Assembly (NCBI RefSeq): GCF_014679505.1
Contig: NZ_CP061474.1
Span: 3,238,001-3,302,000, forward strand
Reading direction: 5' to 3'
Length of the DNA: 64,000 nucleotides
From: Geobacillus sp. 46C-IIa
GTDB lineage: Bacteria; Bacillota; Bacilli; Bacillales; Anoxybacillaceae
A program made the position numbers and the translations under genes. The stretch's first letter is position 1. Each line of letters opens with the position of its first letter. Under the pieces are notes generated by a model, which worked only from the letters and a program-made list of their open reading frames with translations, had not been told where the DNA came from and searched no databases. Positions 59,603 to 64,000 of this stretch are shown here, one piece after another.

Positions 59603-59631
59603 ATTTTATCAAACAGACCGGCAAAAGTCAA
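59603..59631 (-). promoter_or_regulatory. rplJ-rplL promoter (sigma-A)
   Basis: TTGACT, 17 bases, TAAAAT on minus, just after the rplA stop and upstream of the L10 leader. Confidence 0.8.
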
Positions 59632-59634
59632 CCG

Positions 59635-60336
59635 TTATTGCGCAACCGCTACCGTCGTCGGGTCAACTTTAATGCCAGGGCCCATCGTCGACGTAACCGT
59701 CACGTTTTTGACATACGTCCCTTTGGCCGCTGCCGGTTTCGCTTTCAAAATCGCTTCGTAAACCGTCGCGAAGTTTTCAACCAACTTTTCGCTGTCAAAC
59801 GATACTTTGCCGATCGGCACGTGAATGTTACCGGCTTTATCGACGCGGTATTCTACTTTACCAGCTTTGATTTCTTGCACCGCTTTCGCTACGTCAAACG
59901 TGACCGTGCCCGTTTTCGGGTTTGGCATTAACCCTTTCGGTCCTAAAATGCGGCCAAGTTTCCCGACTTCACCCATCATGTCCGGCGTGGCAACGACAAC
60001 GTCGAAGTCAAACCAACCTTGCTGGATTTTGTTGATATATTCCGTATCGCCGACATAGTCAGCGCCCGCTGCTTCCGCCTCTTTCGCTTTTTCCCCTTTC
60101 GCGAACACTAACACGCGCGCCACTTTCCCTGTGCCATGCGGCAGGACGACAGCACCGCGAATTTGTTGGTCCGCTTTTTTCGGGTCAACCCCTAAACGAA
60201 ATGCGACTTCAACCGTCGCGTCAAACTTGGCGACGTTCGTTTTTTTCACGAGCTCGATCGCTTCAGCAACCGGATATGCTTTGAAGCGGTCAACGAGCTT
60301 CAACGCTTCTAAATACTTTTTCCCTCTTTTCGGCAT
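59635..60336 (-). CDS. rplA: 50S ribosomal protein L1
   Basis: Forms the L1 stalk that helps release deacylated tRNA. The start at 60336 ([20 protein letters not shown]) gives 233 residues; the 42 in-frame codons upstream are leader. AAGGAGGA precedes the ATG. It contains the conserved [19 protein letters not shown]. Confidence 0.99.
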   Translation of the reverse strand: MPKRGKKYLEALKLVDRFKAYPVAEAIELVKKTNVAKFDATVEVAFRLGVDPKKADQQIRGAVVLPHGTGKVARVLVFAKGEKAKEAEAAGADYVGDTEYINKIQQGWFDFDVVVATPDMMGEVGKLGRILGPKGLMPNPKTGTVTFDVAKAVQEIKAGKVEYRVDKAGNIHVPIGKVSFDSEKLVENFATVYEAILKAKPAAAKGTYVKNVTVTSTMGPGIKVDPTTVAVAQ

Positions 60337-60495
60337 GTCAAAGTCCTCCTTGATTGTGGTTTTAGCGGAAAAAACCTCCCACGATGAAACAGCCTTCGCC
60401 TTTTCCAAAGGTAAATGACTCAGCGGAAAGCCGCCCTCTGAGGCGATCGATCCTTGATCCAATGAATAACAATCGCTTTTTTGCCCATGGAGAGA

Positions 60496-60518
60496 GAGGT
60501 TGCGGAATACGCAACCTC
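60496..60518 (-). repeat. Hairpin in the rplK-rplA gap
   Basis: GAGGTTGCG pairs with CGCAACCTC (9 bp, 5-base loop), 19 bases after rplK, without a T run. It could be part of an L1 control site. Confidence 0.55.
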
Positions 60519-60537
60519 CTCGGACAACAAGCCGGCC

Positions 60538-60963
60538 TTAGTCTTCAATCACGATGCCCATGCTGCGAGCCGTGCCTTCAACCATGCGCATGGCTGCTTC
60601 GATGCTCGCTGCATTCAAATCCGGCATTTTCAGCTCGGCAATCTCGCGCACTTTGTCGCGTTTGATCGTCGCTACTTTGTTGCGGTTCGGTTCGCCGGAG
60701 CCCGATTCGATGCCGGCCGCTTTTTTCAGCAATACAGCAGCTGGCGGCGTTTTCGTGATGAATGTAAATGAACGGTCTTCAAAAACCGTAATTTCAACCG
60801 GAATGATCAACCCTGCTTGGTCAGCGGTACGGGCATTAAACTCTTTACAAAACGCCATAATATTAACACCGGCTTGACCTAACGCAGGACCTACTGGCGG
60901 CGCCGGATTCGCTTTCCCTGCAGGAATTTGCAGTTTGACGATCTTGATTACTTTTTTCGCCAC
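60538..60963 (-). CDS. rplK: 50S ribosomal protein L11
   Basis: Binds the GTPase-associated rRNA and is needed for RelA activation and thiostrepton action. The start is GTG at 60963 ([19 protein letters not shown]), 7 bases after AAGGAGGT, giving 141 residues. [20 protein letters not shown] is conserved. Confidence 0.99.
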   Translation of the reverse strand: MAKKVIKIVKLQIPAGKANPAPPVGPALGQAGVNIMAFCKEFNARTADQAGLIIPVEITVFEDRSFTFITKTPPAAVLLKKAAGIESGSGEPNRNKVATIKRDKVREIAELKMPDLNAASIEAAMRMVEGTARSMGIVIED

Positions 60964-61162
60964 GAGACACACCTCCTTAAGTCCGTGATGTGGTAATAGG
61001 GATTGCCCCTCCCACTCGTTCGGCTCCGATCTCATGAGCCGTTTCCATATCTCCCATTTCTGTTGAGAGGATCAGCGTATAAAACAAGTTTGCTCCCCTA
61101 TACAAACACGTATAAGTTCATCGCCTATATGTCTCTGTCCAAGAGACATACTGACCTTTAAA

Positions 61163-61191
61163 ATAGTATCACTTTTCAGTAGTGATTGCAA
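61163..61191 (-). promoter_or_regulatory. rplK-rplA promoter (sigma-A)
   Basis: TTGCAA, 17 bases, TACTAT on minus, after the nusG stop. A TATGTCTC/GAGACATA hairpin (61128-61150) opens the leader. Confidence 0.7.
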
Positions 61192-61202
61192 GTTCTTTTC
61201 CA

Positions 61203-61736
61203 TTAGATTTTTTCGATTTGCGAAAACTCAAGCTCTACCCGCGTTTCGCGGCCAAACATGTCGACAAGCAGTTTGACTTTATGTTTATCCGGATCAATCG
61301 CCTCAATTTTTCCGGTGAAGTTCGCAAACGGTCCTTCTTTAATTCGGACGGTCTCGTTTACCTCATAATCGACATCAACCTCAGCGAGAGGCATGCCCAT
61401 CCGCTTCAAAATCATCTTCACTTCTTCCTCCATGAGCGGCGTCGGTTTCGAACCGGCCCCGCTCGAACCGACGAATCCGGTCACGCCGGGTGTGTTGCGC
61501 ACAACGTACCATGAATCGTCGGTCATGACCATTTCAACGAGCACATAACCGGGAAACACTTTCTTTTTCGTCGTTTTCCGCTTCCCGTTCTTAATGTCCG
61601 TTTCCGTCTCCTCCGGGACGACAACGCGGAAAATTTTATCTTGCATCCCCATCGATTCAACGCGTTTTTCCAAATTGGCTTTCACTTTATTTTCGTATCC
61701 TGAATATGTATGGACGACATACCAGTTTTTCTCCAT
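61203..61736 (-). CDS. nusG: Transcription termination/antitermination factor NusG
   Basis: Binds RNA polymerase through its NGN domain; in B. subtilis it promotes pausing and intrinsic termination. The 177 residues start MEKNWYVVHTYSGYENKVKA. The NGN domain runs to about 115 and the KOW domain (VRIKEGPFANFTGKIEAID) follows. GGGAGG lies before the ATG. The leader has its own promoter and a terminator-like hairpin. Confidence 0.98.
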   Translation of the reverse strand: MEKNWYVVHTYSGYENKVKANLEKRVESMGMQDKIFRVVVPEETETDIKNGKRKTTKKKVFPGYVLVEMVMTDDSWYVVRNTPGVTGFVGSSGAGSKPTPLMEEEVKMILKRMGMPLAEVDVDYEVNETVRIKEGPFANFTGKIEAIDPDKHKVKLLVDMFGRETRVELEFSQIEKI

Positions 61737-61778
61737 CAGCGAGCCTCCCTAGGGCGGTTTTCATTTTGTTTTTTATGC

Positions 61779-61802
61779 AAAACAAAAACCCGTTGCCGGG
61801 TT
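61779..61802 (-). terminator. Terminator-like hairpin upstream of nusG
   Basis: AACCCG pairs with CGGGTT around GCAA, followed by TTTGTTTTG on minus. It lies between the candidate nusG promoter and the nusG ATG. Confidence 0.65.
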
Positions 61803-61825
61803 CCATACTCGTACGATTATCTTTC

Positions 61826-61856
61826 ATTATAGCATATCATCCGCCCACTTATTCAA
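61826..61856 (-). promoter_or_regulatory. Candidate nusG promoter
   Basis: Extended -10 TGCTATAAT on minus, with TTGAAT 19 bases upstream inside the end of secE. Confidence 0.45.
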
Positions 61857-62031
61857 ACACAAGGCGAATTAACTGCGAAATGCCGAGATCAACAACGGCA
61901 AAAAAGACGGTGAAAAACGCCACCGTGGCCAACACAACCGCCGTGTAGTTGACTAACTCCTTTCGGTTTGGCCAACTTACCTTTTTCAGTTCGCGTACGA
62001 CTTCTTTAAAAAAGTTGGTTACTCGCTGCAT
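61849..62031 (-). CDS. secE: Preprotein translocase subunit SecE
   Basis: Clamps SecY in the Sec translocon. The start at 62031 (MQRVTNFFKEVVRELKKVSW) follows GTGGAGGT by 7 bases and gives 60 residues. One membrane helix (YTAVVLATVAFFTVFFAVVD) follows the amphipathic KKVSWPNRKEL. It lies 40 bases after rpmG. Confidence 0.98.
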   Translation of the reverse strand: MQRVTNFFKEVVRELKKVSWPNRKELVNYTAVVLATVAFFTVFFAVVDLGISQLIRLVFE

Positions 62032-62071
62032 CACTCGTACCTCCACGATTGCTCAAAACTGTCCCCATCGC

Positions 62072-62221
62072 TCACTTCGTTTCGCGATGGGCGGTATGCT
62101 TGTTGCATACTGGGCAAAATTTGTTGGCCGTCAGGCGCTCACCGAGGCGGCCGATCTGTTTTGTAGCTGTATAATTTCGGCTTCCGCATTGCGCGCAAGC
62201 CAACGTGACTTTTTGGCGCAT
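62072..62221 (-). CDS. rpmG: 50S ribosomal protein L33
   Basis: A 49-residue protein starting MRQKVTLACAQCGSRNY. Two CxxC pairs (C9/C12 and C36/C39) make it the zinc-binding form. It ends TAHRETK. It lies between sigH and secE as in B. subtilis. Confidence 0.97.
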   Translation of the reverse strand: MRQKVTLACAQCGSRNYTATKQIGRLGERLTANKFCPVCNKHTAHRETK

Positions 62222-62255
62222 AAACCTTTCACCGTTCCCGCAGGATGTCCATAAA

Positions 62256-62285
62256 AATTTATCATATCAATGTTTCTGCTGTCAA
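62256..62285 (-). promoter_or_regulatory. rpmG-secE promoter (sigma-A)
   Basis: TTGACA, 18 bases, TAAATT on minus, about 35 bases upstream of rpmG. Confidence 0.65.
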
Positions 62286-62327
62286 CGCCATCTTTTGGTT
62301 CGCCCTTGCCGCAGGCCGGTGCGCCGC

Positions 62328-62978
62328 CTATAAGCTGATCTCCCGGTATTCTAAATACTTTTCGAGCTTCCGTTTAACGCGTTGCAAGGCGTTGTCGATC
62401 GATTTGACATGGCGGTTCAACTCTTCAGAAATCTCTTGGTACGAGCGCCCATCCAAATATAAAGCAAGCACTTTCCGCTCCAAGTCGCTCAGCAACTCCG
62501 TCATCTTCAACTCGATATCGTCGACTTCCTCGCGGTTGACAATCAATTCTTCCGGATCTGTCGCCTGCGCGCCGGACAACACATCCATGAGCGTCCGATC
62601 TGATTCGTCATCGTAAATGGGCTTGTCTAAAGAAACGTAAGAGTTGAGCGGAATGTGTTTTTGGCGGGTCGCCGTTTTAATGGCGGTGATCATTTGTCTT
62701 GTGATGCAAAGTTCTGCAAACGCTTTAAATGAAGAAAGCTTGTCCCCCTTAAAATCGCGGACTGCCTTATACAGCCCGATCATCCCCTCCTGCACGATAT
62801 CTTCCCGATCGGCCCCGACTAAAAAGTACGAGCGGGCTTTGGCACGCACAAAGTTTTGGTATTTGTGAATTAAAAAATCAAGCGCCTCCCCATCCCCTTT
62901 ATGAACGAGTGCGACAAGTTGTTCATCCTCAAGCTGTTGATAGTCCCTTGCTTTGTCTACTTTGAAGCATTCCCCCAC
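62328..62978 (-). CDS. sigH: RNA polymerase sigma-H factor
   Basis: Sigma factor for the transition to stationary phase and early sporulation. The start is taken as GTG at 62978: GGGGGGAT is about 6 bases away, while the ATG at 63011 has no ribosome site and sits at the expected transcription start. The length is 216 residues (218 in B. subtilis). Region 2 includes KARSYFLVGADREDIVQEGM and region 4 includes LDGRSYQEISEELNRHVKSI. Confidence 0.95.
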   Translation of the reverse strand: MGECFKVDKARDYQQLEDEQLVALVHKGDGEALDFLIHKYQNFVRAKARSYFLVGADREDIVQEGMIGLYKAVRDFKGDKLSSFKAFAELCITRQMITAIKTATRQKHIPLNSYVSLDKPIYDDESDRTLMDVLSGAQATDPEELIVNREEVDDIELKMTELLSDLERKVLALYLDGRSYQEISEELNRHVKSIDNALQRVKRKLEKYLEYREISL

Positions 62979-63013
62979 GCTGATCCCCCCGACCGCATCA
63001 ATCGCTAACATTT

Positions 63014-63043
63014 ATTATACAGTACAAATTTTTACAGCGTCAA
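63014..63043 (-). promoter_or_regulatory. sigH promoter (sigma-A)
   Basis: TTGACG, 18 bases, TATAAT on minus, between rae1 and sigH. Confidence 0.8.
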
Positions 63044-63047
63044 CCGC

Positions 63048-63560
63048 TCATTTTTGTCCTCTTCGCCATTTTTCAAAAATTTCGGCAACTCGATCATTGA
63101 GCGGCATTTTCGAGATCGGGGTGCGCTGCTTGATATCCCGCAGCTTTTTGGAAATGTCCCGCTCGACCGCCTCGATTTCGTACAGCAGTTCGCGCGCCGA
63201 TTTGCGCAAGGCGCCTTGGCTGAACACCGTCCATTGCTCTGTATAATCAGACGTCGCTACATACACCTTTGTGCGTGCATTCATTAACGTTTTCGCCAAC
63301 CGTTCAATCCGTTCGTCGGCTGTCTCATTTTCCTTTGTAAAAATGACGTCAACATCGTAATTTTTATACTTTTTCTCGTTCCCTTGCACGAGGTGGGCGT
63401 CAAAAACGATGATGACATGATCCCCGGTGAACCCTTTGTAATCGGCCATTTTATCAATCAGCAAATCCCTTGCTGCGGCCAGATCGCCCTCTTCTTTTAA
63501 CCGGCGCAGCGCCGGCCATGCCCCAATGATGTTATAGCCGTCAACAATCAAAATGTTCAT
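63048..63560 (-). CDS. rae1: Ribosome-dependent mRNA endonuclease Rae1 (YacP)
   Basis: PIN/NYN-fold nuclease that cuts mRNA in the ribosomal A site in B. subtilis. The 170 residues start MNILIVDGYNIIGAWPAL, with the catalytic Asp (VDGYN), IIVFDAH and the TKENETADERIE acidic segment. It lies 3 bases after rlmB and upstream of the sigH promoter. Confidence 0.95.
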   Translation of the reverse strand: MNILIVDGYNIIGAWPALRRLKEEGDLAAARDLLIDKMADYKGFTGDHVIIVFDAHLVQGNEKKYKNYDVDVIFTKENETADERIERLAKTLMNARTKVYVATSDYTEQWTVFSQGALRKSARELLYEIEAVERDISKKLRDIKQRTPISKMPLNDRVAEIFEKWRRGQK

Positions 63561-63563
63561 CGG

Positions 63564-64000
63564 CTATTCCCCTAATGGATACCGCTTCCGGTACACCTCA
63601 TACATGAGCAGGCTGGCGGCAACGGAAGCGTTAAGCGAGGTGACATGCCCGCGCATCGGCAGCCGGAATAGAAAATCACACTTTTCGAGCACTAAGCGAC
63701 TAATGCCTTTTCCTTCGCTGCCGATCACAAGCGCCAGCGGCATCGTACCGTCAAGCGAACGGTAGTCGTCTTTGGCGGCTGCATCGGTTCCGGCTACCCA
63801 CACTCCCCGCTCTTTCAGCTCATCGATCGTCCGCGCCAAGTTCGTCACGCGCGCAACCGGAACGTGCTCAATGGCTCCGGTTGACGCCTTCGCGACCGTT
63901 GGCGTCAGCCCGACCGAACGCCGCTTCGGGATGATGAGCCCATGCGCCCCCACCGCATCGGCCGTACGCATGATGGCGCCTAAATTATGCGGATCCTCAA
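63564..64000 (-). CDS. rlmB: 23S rRNA 2'-O-methyltransferase RlmB, partial
   Basis: SpoU-family enzyme that methylates G2251 of 23S rRNA in E. coli. Reading in from the right edge gives [20 protein letters not shown] (SpoU motif 1), [10 protein letters not shown] (motif 2) and [13 protein letters not shown] (motif 3), the knotted SAM-binding domain. The 5' part, including the L30e-like N-terminal domain, lies outside the window. It lies 3 bases upstream of rae1. Confidence 0.95.
   Translation of the reverse strand, partial: EDPHNLGAIMRTADAVGAHGLIIPKRRSVGLTPTVAKASTGAIEHVPVARVTNLARTIDELKERGVWVAGTDAAAKDDYRSLDGTMPLALVIGSEGKGISRLVLEKCDFLFRLPMRGHVTSLNASVAASLLMYEVYRKRYPLGE

Overview
The window looks like a stretch near the replication origin of a thermophilic Bacillaceae chromosome, most likely Geobacillus. 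The support is gene order, which follows the rlmB to glmS part of the Bacillus subtilis map, and protein lengths and motifs that match Geobacillus/B. stearothermophilus ribosomal proteins, EF-G, arginase, adenylate kinase and GerD as I remember them. No database was searched. Almost everything is read from the minus strand, so the text below runs from high to low coordinates.

Right end to 45 kb: rlmB (cut by the window edge), rae1, sigH, rpmG, secE, nusG, the L11 (rplK-rplA) and L10 (rplJ-rplL) units with an L10 leader, a methyltransferase, rpoB-rpoC, then the str operon (rplGB-rpsL-rpsG-fusA-tuf). From 44.8 to 29.9 kb is the S10-spc-alpha supercluster (rpsJ to rplQ, with secY, adk, map, infA and rpoA inside), preceded by tandem sigma-A promoters. 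From 29.7 to 25.3 kb are the ECF transporter core (ecfA1-ecfA2-ecfT), truA and rplM-rpsI.

From 25.2 to 20.3 kb is a sporulation and envelope block: ybaK, cwlD and salA on minus, gerD on plus behind a sigma-G type promoter, kbaA on minus and pdaB on plus. From 19.8 to 13.6 kb is one rRNA operon (16S-23S-5S) followed by seven tRNA genes (Asn, Thr, Glu, Gln, Lys, Gly, Ala) and a terminator. Its spacers hold GC-rich repeats and a duplicated tRNA-Asn fragment. From 13.4 to 5.1 kb are rocF, sigW-rsiW, cdaA-cdaR-glmM (c-di-AMP synthesis and wall precursor) and glmS with its glucosamine-6-phosphate ribozyme.

Left end (1 to 5 kb) is accessory DNA. It has the end of an IS21-family element inserted into a decayed three-gene transposon (zinc-ribbon protein, DDE transposase, ExeA-like ATPase), an intact ISL3-family transposase, and an AT-rich orphan gene for a secreted or membrane-anchored protein.

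Most of the window is ordinary core genome. The parts most worth a second look are the nested and decayed transposon on the left, the repeat families in the rRNA/tRNA spacers, a palindromic element between pdaB and kbaA, and terminator-like hairpins inside the rpoB and nusG leaders. I saw no clear evidence of an entirely new system.
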